From positions 282,000-345,999 of the forward strand of contig NZ_JAWDKA010000001.1 of NCBI RefSeq assembly GCF_032714615.1: 64,000 bases of DNA, read 5' to 3'. The notes under the pieces are model-generated. The model made no database searches. It was not told the origin of the DNA and saw only the letters and a program-made list of their open reading frames with translations. This document shows, piece after piece, positions 25,090 to 33,407 of the stretch (its first letter is position 1; each line of letters opens with the position of its first letter). Made by a program: the position numbers and the translations under genes. The DNA comes from Methanorbis furvi (GTDB taxonomy: Archaea; Halobacteriota; Methanomicrobia; Methanomicrobiales; Methanocorpusculaceae).

Positions 25090-26287
25090 CCACCACAACA
25101 AACCGCCGCGTACGAAATGGACGAATCTTATCGACGTAGTGCTGATTGTGATAATGATCGTTCTGTTCGTCATCGTGTTTCATCCGTTCGGGACAACACT
25201 TTCCGAACCGTTCCCTGAGGATGAAGTGGTGATTGCCGCGATGCTTCCCTTGGAAGGTCCTCTGCGTGATTTCGGTGTTGAGTATCAGCACGGTATCGAG
25301 ATGGCGGTGGAGGATGTGAATGCGGCTGGCGGTATCCGCGGTGTTCCTTTGAGGGTTGAGTACTTTAACGACAAAGGTGATGAGAACATCTCTGTTTCCC
25401 AGATCAATGAGATACGGGACAGGGGAATTCCGATAATGATCGGTGCGATCGGCAGCGGAAACTCGATTGCAATTGCTCCATACGCACAGGCTTATGATAT
25501 TCTGATGCTGTCTCCGGGTTCGACCGCGGCAGCCCTGACCAGTTTTCAGGATGCATACCGGACGGTCTCTTCTGATGTGTATCAGGGCGGCGGTATGACC
25601 AAGATTCTTGGCGGCGTTGATGGTGTGGACTCGGTGGTTGTTTTTTACTTAGGAAATCAGTACGGAAAGAGTCTGCTGTCTTCGTTTGAGCATGATGTCG
25701 ATTATTATCTGCCGATGACCTCTGTAACCAAGATTGAGGTTGATGAAAACAAGCCGATCGATACGGCAGAGGTGACCTCTGTGATGAAACAGGCTAATCC
25801 TAACGCTGTTGTGTTGATTGTGTATCCTGATCAGGGTATTGATATCATGCAGGCCGCGAACGCAGCAGGTCTTGATCCTATCTGGTTTGGTTCGGATACG
25901 ATGACTTCGCATGATGTTCCGGTCGAGGTCGGCGAGTATTCCGAGGGAATGGTCGGGTTCACGCAGGCTCACCGGTTGACAACACCGTCGTTTGGTGAAC
26001 GGTATCTGGAGACCTACAATGAGACGACGTCGATCTCGTTCCCAGTGTCGTACGGGTATGATGCGGTGATGCTTCTTGCGACCTGTATTGCGGACGGCGG
26101 GTATTCGTATGAGGGAGTGAAGGATTCGCTTGATAAGATCAGGTATGTCGGTATTGTCGGCCCCAGGGTGTTTGATGAGAATGGTGATGTGCAGCCAGCG
26201 TATGATCTGATGGTTATCCGGGACGGATCATGGCAGTCGTTAAAGTGGAATGAGATTCTGACCTACGATTATAATTTATCGCACTAA
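25079..26287 (+). CDS. Membrane-anchored ABC-type (LivJ-like) ligand-binding protein
   Basis: 402 residues from ATG 25079 (MSGSHHNKPPRTKW). One N-terminal anchor helix ~17-34 (IDVVLIVIMIVLFVIVFH) leaves the rest outside. The exterior domain is a type-1 periplasmic-binding / receptor-ligand fold: VVIAAMLPLEGPLRDFGVEY, GIEMAVEDVNAAGGIRG, GAIGSGNSIAIAPYAQ, WFGSDTMTS. This family binds branched-chain amino acids, amides, urea or similar. No ABC permease or ATPase is nearby; the coupled gene is the Nramp-like/LYT fusion, which is unusual. No lipobox is visible. Confidence 0.88.
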   Translation: MSGSHHNKPPRTKWTNLIDVVLIVIMIVLFVIVFHPFGTTLSEPFPEDEVVIAAMLPLEGPLRDFGVEYQHGIEMAVEDVNAAGGIRGVPLRVEYFNDKGDENISVSQINEIRDRGIPIMIGAIGSGNSIAIAPYAQAYDILMLSPGSTAAALTSFQDAYRTVSSDVYQGGGMTKILGGVDGVDSVVVFYLGNQYGKSLLSSFEHDVDYYLPMTSVTKIEVDENKPIDTAEVTSVMKQANPNAVVLIVYPDQGIDIMQAANAAGLDPIWFGSDTMTSHDVPVEVGEYSEGMVGFTQAHRLTTPSFGERYLETYNETTSISFPVSYGYDAVMLLATCIADGGYSYEGVKDSLDKIRYVGIVGPRVFDENGDVQPAYDLMVIRDGSWQSLKWNEILTYDYNLSH

Positions 26288-26301
26288 ATTTTTTTCGAAA
26301 A

Positions 26302-26378
26302 GAAAACGCGAATGACGCGAATAAAAAATCGCCATTGGCGATTTTTTATTCACGTTCTTCGTGTTCTTCGCGTTTCAG
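26302..26378. repeat. Family B palindromic element, copy 2 (short)
   Basis: AAAACGCGAATGACGCGAAT, then AAAAAATCGCCATTGGCGAT as a single central palindrome, then ATTCACGTTCTTCGTG and CGCGTTTCA. The long centre of copies 1 and 3 is missing. It sits between the convergent genes 25079 and 26388, where it could act as a terminator. Confidence 0.8.
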
Positions 26379-26387
26379 AATATCAGC

Positions 26388-27107
26388 TCACTGCCGCAGG
26401 ACAAACAGTCCCCATCCCATGTACTCGCGACCGTAGGCGAGGTACTCATCCTGTATCTGTTCAAGATAGAGCGCCACCTCGTCGGATGCCGGATCATTTT
26501 CGCGGGCATCGATGTACTCGAGGGCATTTTTCCAGATTGCCGATTCGTATGCATCCCATTCATCAGTTGATGCGGTTATCATGCCGGCAAGCGTGAATCC
26601 AAGATCGCGTGCGGTCGAGGCAATCTCGTAGGCTGTCGGAACCTCCCTCCACTCGCGTGCGAACTCTGCGGGTACTCGGTCGGTGCGCCAGAACCGGTCG
26701 CCGATAACAATCGTGCTGCCGTTTTCGTCTGCATGTTCGGCGAGGTGTGCGAGGGCTTTTTCTGCTCCTCCGAAGATGAAGGATGTGCCAAGAGCCGCAA
26801 CGGTGTTGTAAGGCTCTTTTGGAACAAGTGTTGCGGCATCGACGCAGCGGATTTCAATCGTTGTTCCGGCAAGGGTGTTTCTGGCCGTTGCCGCAGAGCT
26901 CTGCCTTAACTCGATGCCGGTTCCGGTAATCCCGAATGCTTTGTGCCAGAGGGAAAGCGTGGTTCCGTTTCCACAGCCGATATCAAGCACCCGTTTTTTT
27001 GGCGCAAGTCCTGCTGTCTTTCCTGCCTGCAGGAGCTTTTCTTCGGAAATCGGATTCATGATTTTGAGCGTTCCCTGTGTTATTGTTTCAATTTCCGCAA
27101 AGTCCAT
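26388..27107 (-). CDS. SAM-dependent methyltransferase (class I)
   Basis: 239 residues from ATG 27107 (MDFAEIETITQG); the open frame continues upstream only through a family A palindrome. Rossmann motif I is VLDIGCGNGTTLSLWHKAFG (40-59), motif II GTGIELRQSS, and a GDRFWRTDRVP segment follows the later strand. The layout is that of the UbiE/Methyltransf_11-25 group. The C-terminal part has an unusually acidic helix (YIDARENDPASDEVALYLEQIQDE). The methyl acceptor is not predictable and no biosynthetic neighbour helps. Confidence 0.82.
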   Translation of the reverse strand: MDFAEIETITQGTLKIMNPISEEKLLQAGKTAGLAPKKRVLDIGCGNGTTLSLWHKAFGITGTGIELRQSSAATARNTLAGTTIEIRCVDAATLVPKEPYNTVAALGTSFIFGGAEKALAHLAEHADENGSTIVIGDRFWRTDRVPAEFAREWREVPTAYEIASTARDLGFTLAGMITASTDEWDAYESAIWKNALEYIDARENDPASDEVALYLEQIQDEYLAYGREYMGWGLFVLRQ

Positions 27108-27176
27108 GGTACTCAATAGATCTTTTCCTCTGCTAAAGTAGTTTTTCCTCTTTTTTGTTTTGGCATGCGAATCGTA

Positions 27177-27343
27177 GCTCCGCCCACGGAAAAACGGAGT
27201 ACACTGAAATTTCACGGAAAAAACATCACGGAGCAGACGTGAACATCACGGAATCTGAAAATAATCAAAAATAATTCACTTCCGTGTTGTTCACGTCTAC
27301 TCCGTGATGTTTTTTCCGTGTGTTCTGTTTTTCCGTGGGCGGC
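27177..27343. repeat. Family A palindromic element, copy 3
   Basis: It begins TAGCTCCGCCCACGGAAAAA directly after the flank GGCATGCGAATCG, the same flank that lies right of copies 6 and 10, and ends TTTTTCCGTGGGCGGCTC. Centre AAAATAATCAAAAATAATTC. It lies between divergent genes 27107 and 27464; the rest of that gap (27344-27463) contains a TATA-like ATAATTATTATACGG. Confidence 0.88.
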
Positions 27344-27463
27344 TCACGAGTGAAGGTACATCCCACACATTTTTAGTTGCCCGCTCATCAAGCAAATCTG
27401 TGTTACGGAAAATAAATGCATAATTATTATACGGCTCTTCACCCACTATAACTCAAGATTGAT

Positions 27464-28426
27464 ATGGATATGAAAAAACTGTCCGGATCAGTAGTGCTGT
27501 GCTCGGTTCTCGTGGTACTTGCCGCCTGCTGTTACGGTATTTTATCAACGATCGTCAAGATCGCTCTTGGAAACGGTGTGGGAATCCCGGTAATTCTGGT
27601 TGGCAAATTCTTCTACGGATGGGTCATCCTTCTGGCTCTTGTGATTGTCGTTCACTTCCTGTTCCCGAGAACGGATAAACCGGCAAAGAGTACGCTGCCT
27701 CCGTGGAAACGCGGTGTTGTTCTTTTCTTTACCGGCATTGTGATGTGTCTGGTGACGGTCTGCTACTTCTACTCGGTGAGCTATCTGCCGGTTTCGGTTG
27801 CCGTGATTCTTCTGTTCCAGTTTTCATGGATGGGTGTAGTCATTGAAGCCGTGGCAAACCGCAAAATGCCGTCACGCAATCAGCTTATTGCGGTACTGAT
27901 TATTTTTGTCGGCACGATCTTTGCCGGAGGAACGATCGGATTTGGTATGGACATCAATCCGTTCGGTGTTGTGCTTGGTCTTCTTGCAGCATTTTTCTAC
28001 GCACTCTTCGTGTTCCTGAGCGGACGTGTTGAGCCTTCGATGCGACCGATGAACCGGAGTTTCTTCATTGCGACCGCCGGATTCATCTTTGTCTGTGCTC
28101 TTATTGCCTGCATCGACAGCCCGGCAGCAATTCCTGCAGGAATCTTCGGCAGTGATGCGATTGTCTACGGTATTGCCCTTGGTCTGTTCGGTGTTGCGCT
28201 GCCGGTTCTTTTCCTTGCGATTGGCGCTCCCCGTATCAGTACCGGTATGGCGACGATCTTAAACTCCATCGAGCTGCCTGTTGAGGTGCTTGCCGCAGCG
28301 ATCGTTCTGGTCGAGGCGGTGTCTGCATGGCAGTGGCTTGGTGTGTTGATCATTCTCGCAGGTATTGCATTCCCGCATCTGATGGAGAAAAAAATTTCGA
28401 GCGGCCTTGTTGAGGACGCTGCATAA
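27464..28426 (+). CDS. DMT-superfamily (EamA) transporter
   Basis: 320 residues with ten hydrophobic segments in two five-helix halves, the EamA duplication. Half one runs from VVLCSVLVVLAACCYGILST to about 150, with the typical VSYLPVSVAVILLFQFSWMGVVIEAV end; half two has ALPVLFLAIGAPRISTGMATILNSIELPVEVLAAAIVLVEAVSAWQWLGVLIILAGIAF. Such proteins export or import amino acids, nucleotide sugars or other metabolites; substrate unknown. A second in-frame ATG at 27470 (MKKLSG) is equally possible as start. Confidence 0.88.
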   Translation: MDMKKLSGSVVLCSVLVVLAACCYGILSTIVKIALGNGVGIPVILVGKFFYGWVILLALVIVVHFLFPRTDKPAKSTLPPWKRGVVLFFTGIVMCLVTVCYFYSVSYLPVSVAVILLFQFSWMGVVIEAVANRKMPSRNQLIAVLIIFVGTIFAGGTIGFGMDINPFGVVLGLLAAFFYALFVFLSGRVEPSMRPMNRSFFIATAGFIFVCALIACIDSPAAIPAGIFGSDAIVYGIALGLFGVALPVLFLAIGAPRISTGMATILNSIELPVEVLAAAIVLVEAVSAWQWLGVLIILAGIAFPHLMEKKISSGLVEDAA

Positions 28427-28480
28427 TTTTTTTTATTTTTTTTGTTTGCGTCTTTGAAATTTTTTTTGTAAAAAAATTTT
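28427..28480. terminator. T/A-rich bidirectional terminator region
   Basis: T8-A-T8 at 28427-28443 and T8 followed by A7-T4 at 28459-28479 lie between the convergent genes 27464 and 28553. Archaeal termination at T-tracts is well known; the exact sites are inference. Confidence 0.5.
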
Positions 28481-28552
28481 GTGATGATTTCTCCTCAGTT
28501 CATCCACAATGTTTCATCGTAGTATTTTTTTCTGAAAATATCTGTAAGAATA

Positions 28553-29992
28553 TCAGAGTGATATTTTCGCTCCGCACTCTCCACAAAATTTAGCGCCGCT
28601 GCTGATCTTTGCACCGCAGTTTGTACAGAACCGCGTCTGCTGCTGCTGCTCTCCTTCTTTTCCTCTCTCGTGTATGGATGAGAGATATTTTTCCATTTCT
28701 CTCTCCCATTTCTCTGGACTTGAGTGAATCACGCGTCCGACAAAACATTTCCGCATCAACTGCAATGCAGGTGTTCTGTGAATCAGCATGGCTTCGGTCA
28801 TACGGCCGGGCTTTGCAAGTTCCTCATCCGTCAGCGTGAACAGTTCCCGCCGGAAGTCCGTTGCCTCCATCCCGTGATTCAAAATCAGCGCAAACGTTTC
28901 CGGTTCACCTTCAATGCGGTAGAGATACGTTGCCGCCGCCTCATCTCCGGGCAGTGCAAGCTCCACTGCCGCTGTTTCCTTCCCGACAGCTATGAGCCAG
29001 AACAGCGGCTTTTGTGGTCCGGGTACTGCCGCATTCATCTTGGAATCGTCACCGCCAGAGATCACTGGCATTCCAGATAGTGTTGGTTGTTTTCCCTCCT
29101 CCTTTACCGGCGCTTTCATCCCGAAAAATAATCGCTCGTCCCCGCACAAACGTTTCAGTACCGGATAACTGCCGGAAATTCTGCTTTCTTTGATCAGTTT
29201 CTCCAGCTCTGCCATAAGTGTGGGCGCTGCGGCGGAAAGTTTTCCAACCGCAGCGTTCACACCTTCGGGCATCAGTTTTGCTGCCATCGCCGCCTGCATA
29301 GAACGAAGCGATGAATCACATTCCTGTAGCTGCGTGACTGACCGTTCCCGCAGTGAGCGAAGACCTTCGGTCACTTTTCCGATAAAATGGTCGGTCTCGT
29401 ATCCCATCTTCGAGAGCATGTACCGCTCGCCGGTCAGAAGGGAAAGGGTAAGAGAAAAATTTCCCTTCTCGATTCCAGAGACAAAGCAGAGAGGAATCCT
29501 GCGGCCATGATCATTTGCAGGCAGGATACAGACACAGTTTTTATAGAGCCGGACAACCGCCTCCCCCTGTATGGTCCCTCCGGCATCCTCAGTCTCGAAC
29601 GATCCCCTGACCTCCATCTCAGGACTGCCTTCCACAAGAAAGGCCTTCAGCACCGCAGCATTGTAGGCGGCATACAGATGATCGTACAGCCACTGCCCGG
29701 TCTGGCCCATCTGCGAGATCGTGATCGTTTCGTGAACGGTCACGATCTCCAGCCGGTAGTTTGTGAACACAAAACTGATGATCTCACCGTACGGAATTGG
29801 CAGCTGATCAAGCGCAGTGGTGATCAGCAGAGCGTCCTCATCGACGGTGATCCTCGCTGTTTCGGAAAACAGCAGGCACTCCGCAAACCCCTCGAACTCT
29901 GATTTTTTTGGTTTCTCCTCTTTGGTCTTTTCTTTTCCGCCGTCAGGCATCATGCCCTTCATCAGCTGATCCAACATCAGGCTCTCCGGCAC
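28553..29992 (-). CDS. Zinc-ribbon protein of unknown function, large
   Basis: 479 residues, GTG start at 29992 directly abutting the stop of the upstream gene. The first ~45 residues are Lys/Glu-rich and low-complexity. Two weakly similar regions (~50-125 and ~140-210: ISFVFTNYRLEIVTVHETI; VSGIEKGNFSLTLSLLTGERYML) look like PH-like membrane- or protein-binding folds. The last 25 residues are a zinc ribbon, FCTNCGAKISSGAKFCGECG (CxxC-x10-CxxC), matching those in the gene upstream. No enzyme motif is visible. Probably a cytosolic assembly factor of the zinc-ribbon operon; function unknown. Confidence 0.72.
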   Translation of the reverse strand: MPESLMLDQLMKGMMPDGGKEKTKEEKPKKSEFEGFAECLLFSETARITVDEDALLITTALDQLPIPYGEIISFVFTNYRLEIVTVHETITISQMGQTGQWLYDHLYAAYNAAVLKAFLVEGSPEMEVRGSFETEDAGGTIQGEAVVRLYKNCVCILPANDHGRRIPLCFVSGIEKGNFSLTLSLLTGERYMLSKMGYETDHFIGKVTEGLRSLRERSVTQLQECDSSLRSMQAAMAAKLMPEGVNAAVGKLSAAAPTLMAELEKLIKESRISGSYPVLKRLCGDERLFFGMKAPVKEEGKQPTLSGMPVISGGDDSKMNAAVPGPQKPLFWLIAVGKETAAVELALPGDEAAATYLYRIEGEPETFALILNHGMEATDFRRELFTLTDEELAKPGRMTEAMLIHRTPALQLMRKCFVGRVIHSSPEKWEREMEKYLSSIHERGKEGEQQQQTRFCTNCGAKISSGAKFCGECGAKISL

Positions 29993-30760
29993 TCAGAGTT
30001 TCGCTCCGCAATCTCCGCAGAACTTCGTGCCCGGCGGATTTTCCGCCCCGCAGGAGGAACACTTTCCCGGCTGCGCAGGAGGCGCCGCAGCCTCAGCAAG
30101 ATTTGTACCGCAGTTGTTGCAGAACCGAACTGTCAGAGCATTTTTCGCTCCGCAGTTCGGGCAGGCTTTCAGCTCCATCGAAGCTCCGCAGTTGTTGCAG
30201 AATTTTCCGTTGCCGGCAGGTTTGCCGCAGACCGGGCAGATCGTGGTCTTGCTTTCAATCGCCCCCTGCCAGACTGTTGCCGTCTCTCCTGCCGAATCGA
30301 TGTTGCGTTTCATCGCATCCGCACGGGTTTTTGCCACATAAATTTCCTGACGCGGGGCGCAGTCGGTACAGAGACCTTCTTCTTCGTTCCAGCAGGCATC
30401 ACAGACGTACTTGTTGCAGGACGGACAGCGATGGAAGTGCTGCCTTGATTCGTTCTGCGCCATTTCAAAGGCACGTTCATGTTCCTTCTGCCACTCGGGA
30501 CTTTTGCCGTCAAACCGTTCGGATAGAACACTTCCTCCCCGTTGTGCGGCGTTGCCGACAGAACCTGCCACTCCTCCGAACAGACTGCCTACAATTCCGA
30601 TGCCCTGCCCCAGTCCTTTCAGGCCGCTTTTCTTTTTGTAGGTCTCACTTTCGATAAAGGAACTTTTGTATCCGTCACTGCAGATGTCGCAGTAAAAGGT
30701 AAATTGGAATCCGGCATCTGTTGAGTTGTCCTCAAAGTTCCGGGTAAATGATTTCAGCAT
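29993..30760 (-). CDS. Multi-zinc-ribbon protein with glycine-rich hydrophobic segment
   Basis: 255 residues. It has five CxxC-type metal sites: CDIC near residue 24, RCPSCNKYVCDACWNEEEGLCTDC (~110-134, a RING/FYVE-like cross pattern), CPVCGKPAGNGKFCNNCG (~175-192), CPNCGAKNALTVRFCNNCG (~200-218) and CSSCGAENPPGTKFCGDCG (~234-252). Between the first two lies GLKGLGQGIGIVGSLFGGVAGSVGNAAQ, a Gly-rich amphipathic or membrane-associated stretch. Similar proteins occur in many archaea and bacteria beside SPFH or PH-like genes. It is the middle gene of a three-gene operon (31117 to 28553). Role in nucleic-acid or protein binding is inference. Confidence 0.75.
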   Translation of the reverse strand: MLKSFTRNFEDNSTDAGFQFTFYCDICSDGYKSSFIESETYKKKSGLKGLGQGIGIVGSLFGGVAGSVGNAAQRGGSVLSERFDGKSPEWQKEHERAFEMAQNESRQHFHRCPSCNKYVCDACWNEEEGLCTDCAPRQEIYVAKTRADAMKRNIDSAGETATVWQGAIESKTTICPVCGKPAGNGKFCNNCGASMELKACPNCGAKNALTVRFCNNCGTNLAEAAAPPAQPGKCSSCGAENPPGTKFCGDCGAKL

Positions 30761-30772
30761 ACTCTCTCAACC

Positions 30773-31117
30773 TCATTTTTTGCCAAGCGTTGGCTTGATC
30801 TTTTTTCCGCAGGCGGTACATTTGGTGTTTTCAAAAAACTGCAGAACGCCGCAGCGTTTGTTTTCGCATGGCACCATCATGCTCCCGCCGCAGTGTTCGC
30901 ACGTATCCTGTACAAAAGTCTGTTCTCCGCAGTGTGGGCAGATAACATAGAGTGGTCTGCCGCATCCGGAACATCGTGCCTGGCCTTTGGTAATCGGCAG
31001 GAGACATGAGGGACACTGGTAGCCGAATGGACTTTGGCTGCCGCAGGACGGACAGAATCGGACGTCCCGATCAACCAGCGTTCCGCAGTGAATACAGGGT
31101 TGTTTGTAGCTTGCCAT
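30773..31117 (-). CDS. Small all-zinc-ribbon protein
   Basis: 114 residues from ATG 31117 (MASYKQPCIHCG), preceded by GGAGAATACCAAG as ribosome site; a longer frame upstream has no start support. It is almost entirely double zinc ribbons: CIHC..CPSC, CPSC..CSGC, CPHC..CEHC, CENKRC..CTAC, 16 or more paired cysteines with short basic loops. It is the first gene of the zinc-ribbon operon, 12 bases ahead of the next. Function unknown; rubredoxin-like knuckles of this kind usually serve protein-protein or nucleic-acid contacts. Confidence 0.75.
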   Translation of the reverse strand: MASYKQPCIHCGTLVDRDVRFCPSCGSQSPFGYQCPSCLLPITKGQARCSGCGRPLYVICPHCGEQTFVQDTCEHCGGSMMVPCENKRCGVLQFFENTKCTACGKKIKPTLGKK

Positions 31118-31438
31118 CTTGGTATTCTCCTTGATTTTACAAACATGTTTTTTTCTGCCGCAGCGGTCCGGGCCGAGAGATCCTGATTTTTTGGAGTTCA
31201 ATTGCCGGATAACCACAGCCTCTGATCTGAATTCCACAACAATCGAATGCTTTTCAGATTAGAGTGATTTTTTCGTGATTATTCGATGAATCAATTATTT
31301 TTTGCGACAAATGTGACTTTTTTCAGTGGGCAAAAATCCTCCGATGATAGTATATTCAGTATAGCTTATAATAAAAGTAACTCCAACCATGACTTTGTGG
31401 ATTTATTCATGAATTCACTGCAGAACCACAACGTATAG

Positions 31439-32383
31439 TTACAAAACCCCGATCCGAAACGCCGCCGCAGCCGCCCCAATCAATGGAGCTTTTCCCTCAA
31501 GTTTCGTCAGTCTGATCTCAGGCATTCGCAAATACCCTTCAACCTGTGTCGCCATTTTTCCTGCAACAAGCGACGGATAATTTCTGACAACCGGCCCGTC
31601 AAGGATCATGAGATCAGGATTGTATGCCGCAATCACTGTTGAGAGTCCCCGGCCGTTCACCACCGCGAGCTCTTCGGTGAACTCAAGAAATAGTCTGCTT
31701 CCAAGATTTGCAGACTGTAAAATCTGTCCCGTGGAAAGATCTGCCTTTGCCAAGCAGCGGCCTTCGCATTTTTTTTCGTACCATGAGCGGAAAAATTTCG
31801 GAATGCCGCTCCCGCTCGCATACGCCTCCCAGTGGCCGAAACCGCCGCAGCCGCACTGAACATGATAGTTCATATCAACAAGAACATGCCCCACTTCTCC
31901 GGCATTTCCATCAGCTCCCGACAGAAGCGATTCGTTTGCAATCACGCCGCAGCCAATACCTGTTGAAAATGTCAGGTAAACTACGGTGTGCGCTGATGCC
32001 GCATCGCCGTAAAAGTACTCGCCCAGAACTCCTGCCTTGCAGTCAGAGAGCATCACTGCCGGCACCCCGAACAGATCACTGAGCGGCTCGCGGAGAAAAA
32101 TTTCCGGGCAGTGCATATTCGGCGACCTGATGACAGATCCTGCCTTCTGATCCACCGGGCCTGCTGTACTGATGCCGATCGCATCAGGAGTAATGCCGGT
32201 TTTTTTGATCATGGACGAGATCATGGATGCGATCTGCTCGGTCACCGCCCTGCCGCCGGCGCAGGAACCTTTCGAAACACCTTCTGCGGAAAACGCAACA
32301 ACCGTCCCGTCTTTACGAATAATTCCCGCACGAATGTTCGTTGCGCCGAGATCAACTGATGCAACATGGGTGTTCTCGTTCAT
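31439..32383 (-). CDS. ROK-family sugar kinase (glucokinase-like)
   Basis: 314 residues. ATP motif VDLGATNIRAG at 10-20; second phosphate loop TFSTGIGCGV (138-147); catalytic Asp114 in MLSDCKAGVLGE, where the usual ENDANA is changed to LSDCKA but Asp is kept. The ROK zinc site is H166 with C177-G-C179-G-G-F-G-H184: the third cysteine of the family pattern is replaced by His, which can still bind zinc. No HTH domain, so it is the kinase branch and not the repressor. Phosphorylates glucose, N-acetylated hexoses or similar; substrate not predictable. It stands alone, divergent from 32596. Confidence 0.88.
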   Translation of the reverse strand: MNENTHVASVDLGATNIRAGIIRKDGTVVAFSAEGVSKGSCAGGRAVTEQIASMISSMIKKTGITPDAIGISTAGPVDQKAGSVIRSPNMHCPEIFLREPLSDLFGVPAVMLSDCKAGVLGEYFYGDAASAHTVVYLTFSTGIGCGVIANESLLSGADGNAGEVGHVLVDMNYHVQCGCGGFGHWEAYASGSGIPKFFRSWYEKKCEGRCLAKADLSTGQILQSANLGSRLFLEFTEELAVVNGRGLSTVIAAYNPDLMILDGPVVRNYPSLVAGKMATQVEGYLRMPEIRLTKLEGKAPLIGAAAAAFRIGVL

Positions 32384-32460
32384 AGCCCTTGAATATTCTA
32401 TTGACCTCTCTCCACATGAACCATTCCTTTCCGAATCGATATTTGTTTCTCAGATAATAT

Positions 32461-32477
32461 TTATCGATAAACGATAA
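32461..32477. promoter_or_regulatory. Operator palindrome TTATCGATAAACGATAA
   Basis: A 17-bp dyad (TTATCG-N5-CGATAA) 20 bases upstream of the TATA TCTATATGTAGAAG (32495-32508). The same dyad and a near-identical TATA occur at 33341 before the DUF2975/XRE genes. The shared box suggests control of both operons by one regulator, most simply the XRE protein at 33999. Confidence 0.6.
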
Positions 32478-32595
32478 TTTATTAATGCATGATGATCTAT
32501 ATGTAGAAGAGGACCTTCAGCATGAACGAATCTTCAACAAAACAGAACAACAACCCCCTGAACAGATCAAACAGTTACACCCGGAGGAACTTCTG

Positions 32596-32901
32596 ATGGA
32601 AACCCGTGAAATCAGACATGTCGGCGTACTTTCCGTCGCAAAATTCTGTGCTGCAATCTGCCTGATCTTTTCTTTGATCAGTGCAGTCTTCTCTGCCCTG
32701 TTTCTCTACTTCGGCATCAACGTAGTTGACGCATACACCACCACGCTCACGCTCTCTAACGGCATTGCCGCACTGGCTCTCACCATGCTGATAATTGCCG
32801 TCATGGGAGTGATCATCGGCTTCATCTCAGGCGCCATCGCTGCGTTCATCTACAACATTGCTGCCGGAGTCTTCGGAGGCATAAAAATCGACCTCGCCTG
32901 A
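32596..32901 (+). CDS. DUF3566-like small membrane protein
   Basis: 101 residues from ATG 32596 (METREIRHVGVLSVAKFC). This start has the ribosome site GGAGG at 32583 and a TATA at 32497; the longer frame from 32485 would begin upstream of the transcript. Two membrane helices (~16-38 and ~58-85) with the DUF3566-type pattern VGVLSVAKxxAxIxLI...GFISGAIAAFIYNIAAGVFGGIKIDL. Members are membrane proteins of unknown function. Followed after 36 bases by another two-helix protein. Confidence 0.72.
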   Translation: METREIRHVGVLSVAKFCAAICLIFSLISAVFSALFLYFGINVVDAYTTTLTLSNGIAALALTMLIIAVMGVIIGFISGAIAAFIYNIAAGVFGGIKIDLA

Positions 32902-32937
32902 TCTCAAAAATTCGAACACACCAAAAAAAAATCAATC

Positions 32938-33252
32938 ATGACAACAGCAAAATCCCAACGTCTTTACCGGCTGACTCTTGCCTCTGCCATAATTGCGGCG
33001 GCATTCACCACTCTTCTCATCCTCCTCGGATGGGCGATCCTCTCCGGTATTCATCTCGTATCGATCTCTGCATTTCTTTCCATCGCCGCTGTTGTCATAC
33101 TCATCTCCGGCATAGTGTACATCCTCTTCTGGATGGCGCTAATGTATCGCTCAATCACCACATATCTGCATACCACCCGCAAAATTCAGAAGAGAGGAGC
33201 CCTCGCGGCATCCGTAACCGAATGTGCGGGAGCACCGCAAAAGGAACTCTGA
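32938..33252 (+). CDS. Small two-helix membrane protein
   Basis: 104 residues, not recognised. Two membrane helices (~13-38 ASAIIAAAFTTLLILLGWAIL and ~43-68 ISAFLSIAAVVILISGIVYIL), then a cytoplasmic basic tail (HTTRKIQKRGALAASVTECAG). Same direction as and close to the DUF3566-like gene, so probably one transcript behind the operator at 32461. No function can be assigned. Confidence 0.65.
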   Translation: MTTAKSQRLYRLTLASAIIAAAFTTLLILLGWAILSGIHLVSISAFLSIAAVVILISGIVYILFWMALMYRSITTYLHTTRKIQKRGALAASVTECAGAPQKEL

Positions 33253-33340
33253 CATGAATCAATCTGTATTCAAAATAATTTGACTCACCAAACTCTCCGG
33301 AAGAAAAAAAGTACTCAATGCCGCCTTCGATGGAGAATTT

Positions 33341-33357
33341 TTATCGTTTCACGATAA
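33341..33357. promoter_or_regulatory. Operator palindrome TTATCGTTTCACGATAA
   Basis: 17-bp dyad (TTATCGT-N3-ACGATAA), 23 bases before the TATA AATTTATATGTAGAAA (33378-33393) of the DUF2975/XRE operon. See 32461 for the twin site. Confidence 0.65.
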
Positions 33358-33407
33358 TTTCGTATAGACCAAAGACCAAATTTATATGTAGAAAAACGTG
33401 TATCTCT

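Noticed and set aside
28553..31117. Zinc-ribbon genes as TFIIB or RNA polymerase subunits
   Set aside because: There are no cyclin-like or polymerase-subunit domains, and the ribbons are of the general double-ribbon type.
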